DNA of 64,000 nt from Alphaproteobacteria bacterium (GTDB lineage: Bacteria; Pseudomonadota; Alphaproteobacteria; Acetobacterales; Acetobacteraceae). Below are positions 15,434-23,400 of this stretch, in pieces (positions within the stretch are counted from its first letter, which is position 1; each line of letters starts with the position of its first letter). The notes under the pieces are model-generated. The model made no database searches, was not told the origin of the DNA, and worked only from the letters and a program-made list of their open reading frames with translations. The stretch spans positions 37,358 to 101,357 of the forward strand of contig VGDM01000012.1 of assembly GCA_016869715.1 (NCBI GenBank), given 5' to 3'. Position numbers and translations under genes: made by a program.

Positions 15434-16930
15434 TCACGCTGCGGGGCGCAACTGGCGGCGCATGCGGGGCGAAGGATGCGCCGGCAATTCCAAGGGAAGC
15501 AAGGGCAGCACCGCCGCACGTGGTTGCGGCGTTTCTTCCTCGACCGGGTCCGGCAAATCCTCGCGCCCCAGATAATCGCGCGCCAGGCGGCGAAACGCCC
15601 AATCCAGCACAGAAGTCGCGCGGCGAATGCCCGCATCGCCTTCCACCGCGCCGCCATGGCCGGGCGCATAGGCATAGGCATTGACGAAGCTCGCCAAGGG
15701 CACGCCCTGCGCGAGGCCAAGTGATACCGCCTGCGCCAGCGCTTCCATCAGGGCGCGAGTCACGGCCGCTTCGCGCGGGAGGGAGAAGGAAACCTCCCGC
15801 AAATGGCCGCGATCATCTTCAATGGCGCGCAGTGCAACGCGGCTGCGTGCGATGGAAACGCGCCAGCAGCGGCTGATCGGTGCATGGATCGGCCGTGGCG
15901 CGGCGCGGCGCGCTTCCGGCAGATCGGCAGGTGCCGGCATGGCGGGTGGTGGCGCATCAAGGAAGGGCATGACCGCCGCTTCCATGGCGCGCCGGGCCTG
16001 AGGTGCCACCGGCGCCAGCAACCGGGCGGCGTCGCCACCAGCGCGCTCAGCCGCGCGGGTTGGCACTTGCGTGATACGCCCATCCTCGCCACGCGCCGGG
16101 CGGCTTGCGGCCGGCGCGGGCGCAATGCCGGCGCTTTCCGCGCCCAGCAGCGCTTCCACCGCATCGGCGGGGGCGAGGGCGATGCAACCGCGATGGCGAA
16201 GCCCGGGCGAAGCCGCTGCCGCCGCCAAAGCCGCACGCGCTGCCTTCGCGAGACCTGGAATGGCGGTTTCCTCGGGCGGCGTCGGGCAGATCAGCGCGAC
16301 CGCATGGCGCGCGCCAAAACGGGTCGCGAGCCGGCCGGATTCCGCCTCAGCCGCGCCACGTGTCAGGCCGGCAATGGCGGCGGCGACATCGTATGCCTCA
16401 TGGCTGTCATAGGGAAGGCCGAAACCGGCGAGCAACCCGGCCAAATCGGCAAAGCCAAGGCGAAGGCTTTCTGCCTTGCCATGGCCCCAAATATCGAGGG
16501 TTTGCACCGCAAGCGTACAGGCCGCGCGATAGGCCGGCGCATCAAAACCCCCTGCCCCATCCAGAAAGGCCGGCAGGTTGAGCACAAAACGCCCCTCTCC
16601 CCGCGTATCGCGCCAAATCTCGGCCCCCGGCGCGCCGCGTCGGGCAAGGATCAGGGCGCGCAGCCCGGCGGCCAAGCTTTCCGCCGCATCGGCGCCATCC
16701 AGCAGGCCAAGGCGACGTCCGCGCAGCATAAGGCGTTGAATCCAGGCTTCCGCCACGCTTGGCAGCGTGGCCGGGCCACCGCCCGGGGCGAGCGCGGCCA
16801 GCGCCCCCCCGCCTTCATCTTCCCAAGGCGCGGGAATGGCGACAGCGCGCGGCGGCGCATCGGGATCCGCCCCCGCCTTCAAGCGCCGCAGCGCAACCCC
16901 AGCCCAGATGGTTCCGACTACTCCAGCCAT
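15434..16930 (-). CDS. TSCPD domain-containing protein related to the C-terminus of B12-dependent ribonucleotide reductase
   Basis: A 498-aa protein. Its last ~150 residues match the TSCPD domain that ends B12-dependent (class II, NrdJ) ribonucleotide reductases: RALMEALAQAVSLGLAQGVPLASFVNAY, then GAVEGDAGIRRATSVLDWAFRRLARDYLGR and DLPDP. The N-terminal part is Ala/Gly-rich (RLGLLDGADAAESLAAGLRALILARR, a possible scaffold of repeated helices) with scattered fragments that look like an RNR active-site barrel segment (VNLPAFLDGAGG..., DSHEAYDVAAAIAGLTRG), but it is only about 40% of NrdJ length and no CxxC radical-relay tail is seen. It therefore is not itself a reductase. Neighbours are ridA downstream and, divergently, NDUFA12. 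It could be a regulatory or assembly relative of RNR. Confidence 0.75.
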   Translation of the reverse strand: MAGVVGTIWAGVALRRLKAGADPDAPPRAVAIPAPWEDEGGGALAALAPGGGPATLPSVAEAWIQRLMLRGRRLGLLDGADAAESLAAGLRALILARRGAPGAEIWRDTRGEGRFVLNLPAFLDGAGGFDAPAYRAACTLAVQTLDIWGHGKAESLRLGFADLAGLLAGFGLPYDSHEAYDVAAAIAGLTRGAAEAESGRLATRFGARHAVALICPTPPEETAIPGLAKAARAALAAAAASPGLRHRGCIALAPADAVEALLGAESAGIAPAPAASRPARGEDGRITQVPTRAAERAGGDAARLLAPVAPQARRAMEAAVMPFLDAPPPAMPAPADLPEARRAAPRPIHAPISRCWRVSIARSRVALRAIEDDRGHLREVSFSLPREAAVTRALMEALAQAVSLGLAQGVPLASFVNAYAYAPGHGGAVEGDAGIRRATSVLDWAFRRLARDYLGREDLPDPVEEETPQPRAAVLPLLPLELPAHPSPRMRRQLRPAA

Positions 16931-17095
16931 GAGCCTATGCTAGGCGCGACTCGAAAGCCTGAAAAGCCTTATTTAGTGGTTTCTCGGGCTCGGACCCACA
17001 ATATCCTGTGGATAGCTTGGCCCGCGCTTAGCTTTTGCGTGACCCGCGCGGCTGTGCGAAGATAGTGCATGTTTTGCTTGCTCCGGGAAGCCGCC

Positions 17096-17437
17096 ATGCA
17101 GTTGCTCAGTACGCTCTTCATCCGCCTCACCAGCCGGCAGGTCGGCCAGGACCGCTTCGGCAATACCTACTGGGAAGCCCGCGGCCGGCGCGATTCCCAT
17201 GGCCGGCCCATGCGCCGCGTGCTGTTCGCTAAGGAGGCGCAAGCCTCTGCCGTGCCGCCGGAATGGTGGGGCTGGCTGCATTTCACCACGGAACACCCCC
17301 TGCCTGAGGATGCGCCGCGCCGCGCCTGGCAAAAGGAACACCGCGCGAATATGACCGGCACCGCCGAGGCTTGGCGCCCGGTGAACCCGGCCGCGAGTCG
17401 CGGCGGCGATTACGAAGCCTGGACGCCGGGGCGTTAG
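17096..17437 (+). CDS. NADH:ubiquinone oxidoreductase subunit NDUFA12 homologue
   Basis: A 113-aa accessory subunit of respiratory complex I, homologous to mitochondrial NDUFA12 (B17.2) and found in alphaproteobacteria. Recognisable are GQDRFGNTYWEARG (about residues 22-35), RRVLFAKEAQASAVPPEWWGWLHF and the closing YEAWTPG, which matches the usual YxxWxP tail. I placed the start at ATG 17096 (MQLLSTLFIRLTSRQVG) with GGGAAG ten bases upstream instead of the earlier in-frame ATG at 17069. It is followed by mlaD after 13 bases, an arrangement known for this group of bacteria. Acts at the peripheral arm of complex I at the inner membrane. Confidence 0.93.
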   Translation: MQLLSTLFIRLTSRQVGQDRFGNTYWEARGRRDSHGRPMRRVLFAKEAQASAVPPEWWGWLHFTTEHPLPEDAPRRAWQKEHRANMTGTAEAWRPVNPAASRGGDYEAWTPGR

Positions 17438-17450
17438 AAGTTCACCCAGC

Positions 17451-17945
17451 ATGCAAAAGCGCTCAGTCGCTGAAATCCTGACCGGTATCGTGGTGCTGGC
17501 CGTGGCCGCTGGCTTCCTCAGCTATGCCGTGACCAGCACAGGGCGCAGCTTTTACGGGCCAGGCATGAACCTGACCGCGAAATTCGACCGCATTGATGGG
17601 TTGGGCCAAGGGGCCGATGTCCGCATTGCCGGCGTAAAGGTCGGGCAGGTTGTCGCACAGCGGATTGACCCGGAAAGTTTCCTCGCGGTGCTGACACTCC
17701 GCGTTGATGCGGGGCTGAAGCTGCCACATGATACCTCGGCCGAGATTTCGAGCGAGGGTTTGCTCGGCGGCAAATATGTGGCCCTGGTGCCGGGTGGCGA
17801 TACGCGGATTTTGCGCGACGGCAATGAAATCACCATCACCCAAAGCGCCATCAATCTGGAAAGCCTTTTGGGGCGCTTCATCTTCTCGGCAGGTGAGACC
17901 AATCAGCGCGGCAATCAGGAAAACGCGCCGGCCACGCCGCGATGA
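17451..17945 (+). CDS. mlaD: MlaD family protein (outer membrane lipid asymmetry maintenance)
   Basis: A 164-aa MCE-domain protein that forms the periplasmic lipid-binding ring of the Mla phospholipid transport system at the inner membrane. One N-terminal transmembrane helix (residues ~7-27: VAEILTGIVVLAVAAGFLSYAV) is followed by a single MCE domain with LTAKFDRIDGLGQGADVRIAGVKVGQV and LKLPHDTSAEISSEGLLGGKYVALVPG. The rest of the Mla system (MlaE, MlaF, MlaC) is not in the window, which is common when mlaD is placed with NDUFA12 and DUF2155 in alphaproteobacteria. The C-terminus is hydrophilic (SAGETNQRGNQENAPATPR) and overlaps the next small gene by four bases. Confidence 0.93.
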   Translation: MQKRSVAEILTGIVVLAVAAGFLSYAVTSTGRSFYGPGMNLTAKFDRIDGLGQGADVRIAGVKVGQVVAQRIDPESFLAVLTLRVDAGLKLPHDTSAEISSEGLLGGKYVALVPGGDTRILRDGNEITITQSAINLESLLGRFIFSAGETNQRGNQENAPATPR

Positions 17946-18166
17946 AACCGCTGCCCAAGCCACCTGTTGCCTGGCCTGGGGCGGATGGCAAGCCTGTGTC
18001 CTGCAATGAAAAGCTCAAAATGCTCGCGGAAAACCACAAGGAAGCCACGACCGTACTGCGGGATGTGTTTGAAGACGCCGTGCTGATGGGCGTGGATGAG
18101 GCTGCGATGCGCGCGATTTTGCATGAGATGATCGCAGCCTTGCCAAGCCCGAAGCTTGGCGAATGA
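17942..18166 (+). CDS. Small conserved-looking protein between mlaD and DUF2155, unknown
   Basis: A 74-aa protein with no name that I can give. It begins MKPLPKPPVAWPGADGKPVS and contains CNEKLKMLAENHKEATTVLR and a helical acidic segment (VFEDAVLMGVDEAAMRAILHEMIAAL) ending in SPKLGE. No signal peptide or membrane helix is present, so it is likely cytosolic. It overlaps mlaD by ATGA at its start and the DUF2155 gene by ATGA at its end, which is strong evidence of a real, translationally coupled gene. The pattern of flanking genes suggests a link to envelope or respiratory chain maintenance, but that is association only. Confidence 0.8.
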   Translation: MKPLPKPPVAWPGADGKPVSCNEKLKMLAENHKEATTVLRDVFEDAVLMGVDEAAMRAILHEMIAALPSPKLGE

Positions 18167-18522
18167 AACGGCTTTTGGTTTTTGCGCTGTTGTGCCTGCC
18201 AGATCTGGCCCCGGCTCAGGAATGGGCGCCGCGCCAGCAGGCGCGCATTCAGGCTTTGGATAAGGTGACAGCGCGCGTGACCGTGCTGGAAGGCCGTGTT
18301 GGGGAAAGCCTGAGTTTCGGCACGCTCACCATCCGCATCGGCGCCTGCCATGCGCGCCCGCCGACCGAGGTGCCCGATTCCGCCGCCTGGTTTGAAATGA
18401 CCGATAGCCGTGCGCCGCAGGGCAGCCCGCCGGTGTTTCGCGGCTGGATGTTCGCCGATGCGCCGGGCGTAAATATGCTGGAACATCCCGTCTATGATGT
18501 GCGGATATTGACCTGCCGGTAG
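18163..18522 (+). CDS. DUF2155 domain-containing protein
   Basis: A 119-aa secreted protein with an N-terminal signal peptide (MKRLLVFALLCLPDLAPAQE, cleaved after APA). The mature part matches DUF2155: IQALDKVTARVTVLEGRVGE, SLSFGTLTIRIGACHARPP, then PPVFRGWMFADAPGVNMLEHPVYDVRILTC, with the two cysteines that probably form a disulfide. Function is not known; it is typically encoded near NDUFA12 and, in many alphaproteobacteria, near aat or acetyl-CoA carboxylase genes. The start ATG overlaps the previous stop by four bases. Periplasmic by prediction. Confidence 0.92.
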   Translation: MKRLLVFALLCLPDLAPAQEWAPRQQARIQALDKVTARVTVLEGRVGESLSFGTLTIRIGACHARPPTEVPDSAAWFEMTDSRAPQGSPPVFRGWMFADAPGVNMLEHPVYDVRILTCR

Positions 18523-18582
18523 GCGACTTTCCTGGGGACGAGTTGGCGCCTTATATCCGAATTCGTGCAGGAAGATCAGCCC

Positions 18583-19458
18583 ATGTCCTATGTCAGCATT
18601 CGCCCTTTTTTCGCTGAGGCGACCAATACGGTCAGCTATTTGATTTTCGACCCAGCGACCCGCCAGGGCGCGGTGATTGATCCCGTGCTGGATTGGGATC
18701 ATCGCAGTAAAGAAGCAGATACGCGTTCGGCGGATCAATTGATTGAAACCGCGCGGCAGGACGAGGTGACGATTGCGCTGATACTGGAAACCCACGCCCA
18801 TGCGGATCATCTGACCGCGGCGCCCTGTATAAAACGGCGCTGCGGCGGGCAGATTGCCATTGGCGAACACATCAAGGATGTGCAGCGTATTTTCCGCCCG
18901 GTTTTCGCCGCCGATGACGTGAAGCCCGAAGGGGGCGATTTCGATTTGCTGTTGCGTGATGGGCAACGCCTGAAACTTGGCACCCTGGAAATTGAGGTGA
19001 TCCATACGCCGGGCCACACGCAGGCCTGCGTTTGCTACCGGATTGGCGATGATGATTTCGTAGGCGATACGCTGTTCATGCATGATTACGGCACGGCACG
19101 GGCGGATTTTCCGGGCGGCGATGCCAGGGTGCTGTTTCGGTCCATCAAGCGCCTGCTCGCGCTACCGCCCGAAACTCGGCTTTGGATGTGCCATGACTAT
19201 AAGGCCCCGGGCCGCGATGATTATGCCTGGCAAAGCACGGTCGCCGAACAGCGCGCGCATAACCCGCATGTGAAGAATGGCGTGACCGAGGATGAATTCG
19301 CGGCCTTCCGCCAGGCGCGCGATGCGAAGCTGGCTGCACCGACGCTATTGCCGCCTCTGATCCAGGTGAATATCCGCGCCGGGCGTTTTCCGGAGGCTGA
19401 GAGTAATGGCGTGCGTTACTTGAAGATACCGGTGAAGGCGCGGGCCAGGATTGCGTGA
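18583..19458 (+). CDS. MBL-fold metallohydrolase, persulfide dioxygenase/Blh-like
   Basis: A 291-aa metallo-beta-lactamase-fold protein of the ETHE1/Blh-type (persulfide dioxygenase, sulfur metabolism). It has an N-terminal ATNTVSYLIFDPATRQGAVIDPVLDWD, then the metal motif HAHADH (71-76), a GHTQACVCYRIGD loop with His, and FVGDTLFMHDYGTARADFPGGDA, closely matching the Blh/ETHE1 consensus GxDxxx. The C-terminal extension (VAEQRAHNPHVKNGVTEDEF...) is also typical of the Blh subgroup. These enzymes oxidise glutathione persulfide to sulfite. ATG 18583 is preceded by AGGAAG; a GTG at 18565 in frame gives six extra residues. Cysteine/sulfur metabolism genes lie ~5 kb away, no sulfide:quinone reductase is nearby. 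Confidence 0.9.
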   Translation: MSYVSIRPFFAEATNTVSYLIFDPATRQGAVIDPVLDWDHRSKEADTRSADQLIETARQDEVTIALILETHAHADHLTAAPCIKRRCGGQIAIGEHIKDVQRIFRPVFAADDVKPEGGDFDLLLRDGQRLKLGTLEIEVIHTPGHTQACVCYRIGDDDFVGDTLFMHDYGTARADFPGGDARVLFRSIKRLLALPPETRLWMCHDYKAPGRDDYAWQSTVAEQRAHNPHVKNGVTEDEFAAFRQARDAKLAAPTLLPPLIQVNIRAGRFPEAESNGVRYLKIPVKARARIA

Positions 19459-19532
19459 AGCTTTGGCTTGCGGAGCCCGTCGCCCATATGCTTGGTGGTA
19501 ACGGCAAAACGAATGCTGGGAGAGAAACGCAG

Positions 19533-20525
19533 ATGATGAGACGCCTTTTCCTTGGGGCAGCCATGGGCATTGGATTGGCAGCACCGGCCATCGCGCAAGG
19601 GCTGCCGGATCGGCCCATTACGCTGGTAAGCGGCTTCGCCCCCGGCGGGTCTACCGATATCACTGCCCGCCTGCTGGCGGAGCGTATGCAGGCGCATATG
19701 GGCGGCAATGCGCGCGTGGTGGTGGAAAACCGCCCCGGCGCTTCCGGCACGGTGGCCGCCGAATGGCTCCGCCGGCAGCCCGCCGATGGCACGGTATTGA
19801 TGCTGAATGAGGCTTCATCCCATGCGCTGATCCCTGCCGCCATGCAGGGCGGCACGCGCTATGACCCGATCGCCGATTTCAGCCATATCGCGATTGCGGC
19901 GAACGGCCCCTTGATCCTGGTATCGGCGCCAAATTTCCCGGCGGCCAACGCGGCAGAGGCAGTCGCAAAGCTGCGCGCCGGGCCGCAGGATAACCTGCCT
20001 TATGCGTCATCCGGTGTAGGGTCCATGCCGCATTTTGCCGCGGAAGCAGTGGCGGTTTCATTGCTGTTAGGCGGCAAGTTCTCTCATGTCCCATATCGCT
20101 CCGGCGGGCTGATGGTCGAATCTATCGCGCGCGGCGAAACGGCTTGGGGAGTTGCGGTATTAGCCTCAGCCGCCGCGCAGGTACGCGATAATCGCGTGCG
20201 CGGCATTGCAATCACCGGTCTGGAGCGTTTCCCCGCTTTCCCGGAAATCTCGACCCTCGCGGAATCAGGCATGCCCGGTTTTGATATCGGCAATTGGTTC
20301 GCCGTGGTCGGGCCACCGCGGATGCCGGAAGGCACCGTGGCGGCGCTGAACCGCGTGATCAACGCGTCGCTTGCGGATGCGCAACTGCGGGAGCGTTTTC
20401 TGATTGCCGGGATTTCGCCCTGGACAAGGCCCAATACGCCCGCCGATGCGCGTGCGTTTTTCCAGGCGGAGTTGACCAAGTTTAAGGGTGTTGTGGAGCG
20501 CACCGGCGTGAAGATGGAACAGTGA
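19533..20525 (+). CDS. TctC/Bug-family substrate-binding protein
   Basis: A 330-aa periplasmic receptor of the TctC/Bug family. I placed the start at ATG 19533 (MMRRLFLGAAMGIGLAAPAIAQ, a good signal peptide cleaved after AIAQ) with GGGAGAG upstream. Family motifs: LPDRPITLVSGFAPGGSTDI, VVENRPGASGTVAAEWL and PADGTVLMLN. It follows the Blh-like gene by 74 bp and ends at a strong terminator, so it is the last gene on its transcript. No TctAB membrane subunits are in the neighbourhood; the ligand is not known. Confidence 0.93.
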   Translation: MMRRLFLGAAMGIGLAAPAIAQGLPDRPITLVSGFAPGGSTDITARLLAERMQAHMGGNARVVVENRPGASGTVAAEWLRRQPADGTVLMLNEASSHALIPAAMQGGTRYDPIADFSHIAIAANGPLILVSAPNFPAANAAEAVAKLRAGPQDNLPYASSGVGSMPHFAAEAVAVSLLLGGKFSHVPYRSGGLMVESIARGETAWGVAVLASAAAQVRDNRVRGIAITGLERFPAFPEISTLAESGMPGFDIGNWFAVVGPPRMPEGTVAALNRVINASLADAQLRERFLIAGISPWTRPNTPADARAFFQAELTKFKGVVERTGVKMEQ

Positions 20526-20532
20526 TGCTAGC

Positions 20533-20564
20533 GGGCGCCTGAGGGTTTTTCAGGCGCCCTTTTT
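20533..20564 (+). terminator. Strong Rho-independent terminator after tctC
   Basis: A perfect 10-bp stem GGGCGCCTGA / TCAGGCGCCC (20533-20542 with 20550-20559) with a seven-base loop is followed at once by TTTTT. It separates the plus-strand TctC gene from the convergent MBL gene. Confidence 0.9.
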
Positions 20565-20567
20565 ATG

Positions 20568-21362
20568 TCAAACCTGCGGCGGCAGATGGAGCGCGACAAC
20601 CTCGCCCCCCTGCCCTGCCACTTCCGGAAAGCGCCGCCGTACATCCGGGTCATGCCCCGGAATGACACGGCTATCGTCGCCACCTGCTAGTTTTTTCGCC
20701 GCGCGCCAACCGGCCGCCATCGCCCCCAGATCGAAAATGATCGGGAAGGGATTGCCGCTGAGCGCATTGGCGTAAAAATGCATGGCGTCGGATGCCAGCA
20801 CCACAGGCCCGCGCGCGGTTTGCACGCGTACCACCTGAAGCCCATCCGAATGCCCGCCGACGCGATGGACAGAAACGCCCGGCGCCACTTCGCCATCGCC
20901 ATCATGGAACGCGACGCGATCCGCATAAAGCGCCTTCACCATGGCAACCACATGCGCGGCTTCGAATGGCAGGCGAATGGCATGCACGCACATATGCCGG
21001 CCGGTTGCGAAATGCATTTCGCGTTCCTGCAGATGGAATTTCGCACCGGGGAACATGCCAAGTGAACCCGCATGATCATAATGCAAATGCGTGATGATCA
21101 CATCGGATACCCGGGCGGCATCCGTGCCCATGGCCTTCAGGCTATCGCGCACATTGCGCGCGATGGTGCGGCCTCGGCTAGCCGCGGTTTCCTCATCAAA
21201 ACCGGTATCCACCACGATTTCCTGCCCATCCGGCGCGCGCAACAACCAGATAAAGTAATCAAGCGGCATGGCTTCATGCGCATCTGGCACGGGCAGCAGG
21301 AAATTCGTCTGCGCCGTGCGTTCATGCCGCCCGTAACGGATAGCATAGGCTTCCCAAATCAT
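20568..21362 (-). CDS. N-acyl homoserine lactonase-like MBL-fold hydrolase
   Basis: A 264-aa metallo-beta-lactamase-fold protein. The metal motif is HLHYDH (92-97) with a following Gly (HAGS), then a His near VHRVGGHSDGLQVV and an Asp in LASDAMHFY, and a C-terminal IPGHDPDVRR; this spacing fits the AttM/AhlB family of quorum-quenching lactonases, though many members hydrolyse other lactones or esters. Dinuclear zinc would be expected. It overlaps the 3' neighbour (HIBADH-like dehydrogenase) by ATGA, so it is coupled to a CMD-HIBADH pair in one transcript, which suggests a catabolic lactonase rather than quorum quenching. Its 3' end abuts the terminator at 20533-20564. Confidence 0.88.
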   Translation of the reverse strand: MIWEAYAIRYGRHERTAQTNFLLPVPDAHEAMPLDYFIWLLRAPDGQEIVVDTGFDEETAASRGRTIARNVRDSLKAMGTDAARVSDVIITHLHYDHAGSLGMFPGAKFHLQEREMHFATGRHMCVHAIRLPFEAAHVVAMVKALYADRVAFHDGDGEVAPGVSVHRVGGHSDGLQVVRVQTARGPVVLASDAMHFYANALSGNPFPIIFDLGAMAAGWRAAKKLAGGDDSRVIPGHDPDVRRRFPEVAGQGGEVVALHLPPQV

Positions 21363-22267
21363 TGTTCCTTGTTCCCCCCAAGCACCGTGCCGGTCATTTG
21401 TTCCAGCATTTTCACAAGCGCGGTATGATCAACCCCCGGCCCAAGCGATGTTGACGCCGCCAGCCACATTTCACGGCACAGCGCCGAGAATGGCGCAGGC
21501 GTTGTTGTCTCTCGCCCCACTTCCAGCGCGATGGATAGATCCTTCACCATCAGATCAAGCCCGAACCCTGCATCAAAGCGGCGGGAAAGCACATATTCCT
21601 TGAACTTCCTCTGCGTGGAATTATTCATGCCGGACGATGCATTCAGCACATCCACCATGGTGTTCGAATCAAGCCCGAAGCGCTGACCAATCAACAGCGC
21701 CTCAACACCGATCAGATAGCCACCAGCCGAGACAAGATTATTCAGCGCCTTCATCGCCTGCCCGGCACCAGTATCGCCGCAGCGATAGATGGATGTGCCC
21801 ATCGCCTTCAGCACGGGCTCGGCACGATCAATTTCCGCTGCTGGACCGCCGACCATGATGGCAAGCTGGCCCGATTTGGCGCGCGGCACGCCGCCCGAGA
21901 CCGGGCAATCAATCATCGGAACGCCATGGCCTGCCAGCATCGCCGCGATTTCTCGCGTGCGACCAGGCTGGCCAGAGGTCATGTCCATTACCAGCATCCC
22001 AGGTTTGAGTGATGGCAGCATGGCTTCCACTGCTTCCCCTACCTGCTTGCTGGTTGGCACAATCATCACCACGCAATCCGCGCCATTGGCAGCTTCGGCG
22101 GGCGTTGCGGCGGCTTTCGCGCCAGTTTCGGTCGCGAAGGATGCGGCGCGGCCTGGCACCACATCACAGACCGTGACTTCAAAACCCGCCTTCACCAGAT
22201 TGGTCGCCATGGGCCAACCCATATTGCCGATGCCGGCAAAGGCGATGCGCTTCAGAGCTTCAGACAT
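21359..22267 (-). CDS. 3-hydroxyisobutyrate dehydrogenase family NAD(P)-dependent oxidoreductase
   Basis: A 302-aa beta-hydroxyacid dehydrogenase (HIBADH/GarR/GlxR family). The Rossmann loop is AGIGNMGWPMATNL (Gly12-Gly17), the substrate-binding loop PVSGGVPRAKSGQLAIMVGG and the catalytic Lys173 in GAGQAMKALNN are intact. Family members oxidise 3-hydroxyisobutyrate or reduce tartronate semialdehyde. It shares TAATG with the upstream PcaC-like gene and ATGA with the downstream MBL gene, so the three genes are translated in close coupling. Reaction could be a GarR-type reductase in aldarate catabolism, given the udh operon just upstream; this is inference. Confidence 0.92.
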   Translation of the reverse strand: MSEALKRIAFAGIGNMGWPMATNLVKAGFEVTVCDVVPGRAASFATETGAKAAATPAEAANGADCVVMIVPTSKQVGEAVEAMLPSLKPGMLVMDMTSGQPGRTREIAAMLAGHGVPMIDCPVSGGVPRAKSGQLAIMVGGPAAEIDRAEPVLKAMGTSIYRCGDTGAGQAMKALNNLVSAGGYLIGVEALLIGQRFGLDSNTMVDVLNASSGMNNSTQRKFKEYVLSRRFDAGFGLDLMVKDLSIALEVGRETTTPAPFSALCREMWLAASTSLGPGVDHTALVKMLEQMTGTVLGGNKEQ

Positions 22268-22665
22268 TATTTCTTTCCCGTAATGGCGCCTTCGGCAATC
22301 AGCACCTCATGCGCGGCCTTGAAGGCATCGAGCCCGGCAGGGATGCCGCAATACGCAGTGGCGTGCAGCAAAGTCGCCTTGATTTCATCCACCGTGATGC
22401 CATTATTCAAAGCACCTTTCACATGCAGCTTCACTTCTGGGATTTTGCCAAGCGCGGTCAGCATGGCCAGATTCAGGAGCGAACGCGTCCTGCGATTCAG
22501 CGTCGGGTCGCCCCAGGCCCAGCCCCAGGCCCAGGCGGTGGTGGCGCGCTGGAAGGACATCATGAATTCATCGGCCTTGGCCATGGAAGAATCCACATAT
22601 TCCGGGCCCAACACCGCGCGGCGGATGGGCAAACCCTTGTCGAATAGCGCCTGATCGTCGGACAT
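22267..22665 (-). CDS. Carboxymuconolactone decarboxylase family protein (PcaC-like)
   Basis: A 132-aa small helical protein of the AhpD-like/CMD superfamily. It shows the PcaC-type pattern GLPIRRAVLGPEYVDSSMA at the start, RTRSLLNLAMLTALGKIPE and LHVKGALNNGITVDEIKATLLHATAYCGIPAGLDAF. This pattern, without the AhpD CxxC, is that of 4-carboxymuconolactone decarboxylase, which makes 3-oxoadipate enol-lactone. No other beta-ketoadipate gene is in the window and the operon partners are a HIBADH-like dehydrogenase and an MBL hydrolase, so the true substrate may be a different lactone or keto acid. The ATG 22665 has AGGAGCAG upstream. Confidence 0.88.
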   Translation of the reverse strand: MSDDQALFDKGLPIRRAVLGPEYVDSSMAKADEFMMSFQRATTAWAWGWAWGDPTLNRRTRSLLNLAMLTALGKIPEVKLHVKGALNNGITVDEIKATLLHATAYCGIPAGLDAFKAAHEVLIAEGAITGKK

Positions 22666-22744
22666 TCTTCTGCTCCTTCTGGATTGGATGGTGCAGGCTG
22701 GCGCGATGGCAAAATGCGGTCAACCGTGGTAGTTTACACTGACG

Positions 22745-23335
22745 TTATTCCGTTTTTTTCGGTTCATACCAGGGCCAGCGCTCCTTCACGACAGGGCTGT
22801 CGGGTGCATAGGCTATGCAGCTGCCGATCAGGGCCGGCCTGACTTTTTTTTCATCCACTGCCTCCCCAGCGGCGCGGCGCGCTTCAGCCTTTTCGCGTTC
22901 CCGCTGGCGGCGCACGGGATAGAGCGTTTGGAAAGCAACCGTGCCCATCTGGCCAATCACTTCGCGCAAATGCGTGCAGCCATGAATACCGCCGACCCGT
23001 TCTTTCACCGCGCGCACAAAGCCAGGCCCGATCTTGAGGCCCGCGAGCCGCGCGAAATTCGGCGCAGCAGCCGGGCAGACATCATAGGGCGTGAAATCAG
23101 ATGCCGCTTCGCAGGACAGCACCTCAAACTCCTCAGTGATGGTCATGCGAAGCCACATGCCATGCAACGCCTCACCGGCTTCGATCCAGCCGCGGCCTTC
23201 ATTGTTGAAACCGTAGCTTTTGGTGTCTACCAAATGGGCTTCGATATCGAAAAGCCCATCCTTGCGCTGATAGCCGCGTAATTGGATGTCGCGCAGATGA
23301 AGCAGGTCACGCTCAGTGGGGTCGGAAAGCGGCAT
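22745..23335 (-). CDS. DUF2889 domain-containing protein
   Basis: A 196-aa protein matching the DUF2889 family. The N-terminal LHLRDIQLRGYQRKDGLFDIEAHLVDTKSYGF (about 11-42) is characteristic, followed by ALHGMWLRMTITEEFEVLSCEAASDFTPYDVCP, GFVRAVKERVGGIHGCTHLREVIG and GSCIAYAPDSPVVKERWP. Conserved His/Cys positions suggest a metal-binding site, but no activity is established for the family to my knowledge. It lies between the udh-epimerase operon and the CMD-HIBADH-MBL trio, with gaps of 65 and 79 bases, so it may be transcribed separately. It is cytosolic by lack of signal or membrane segments. Confidence 0.9.
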   Translation of the reverse strand: MPLSDPTERDLLHLRDIQLRGYQRKDGLFDIEAHLVDTKSYGFNNEGRGWIEAGEALHGMWLRMTITEEFEVLSCEAASDFTPYDVCPAAAPNFARLAGLKIGPGFVRAVKERVGGIHGCTHLREVIGQMGTVAFQTLYPVRRQREREKAEARRAAGEAVDEKKVRPALIGSCIAYAPDSPVVKERWPWYEPKKTE

Positions 23336-23400
23336 GGGGTGTGTTCCGGTTACGCTGCATTGCTGCAGGCTATTGCCACACGGCGCGCCGCAAGGCCAGA

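Noticed and set aside
15803..17065. 420-codon plus-strand frame
   Set aside because: Antisense to the TSCPD protein, no recognisable protein pattern.
17878..19083. 401-codon minus-strand frame
   Set aside because: Antisense to four plus-strand genes with clear families.
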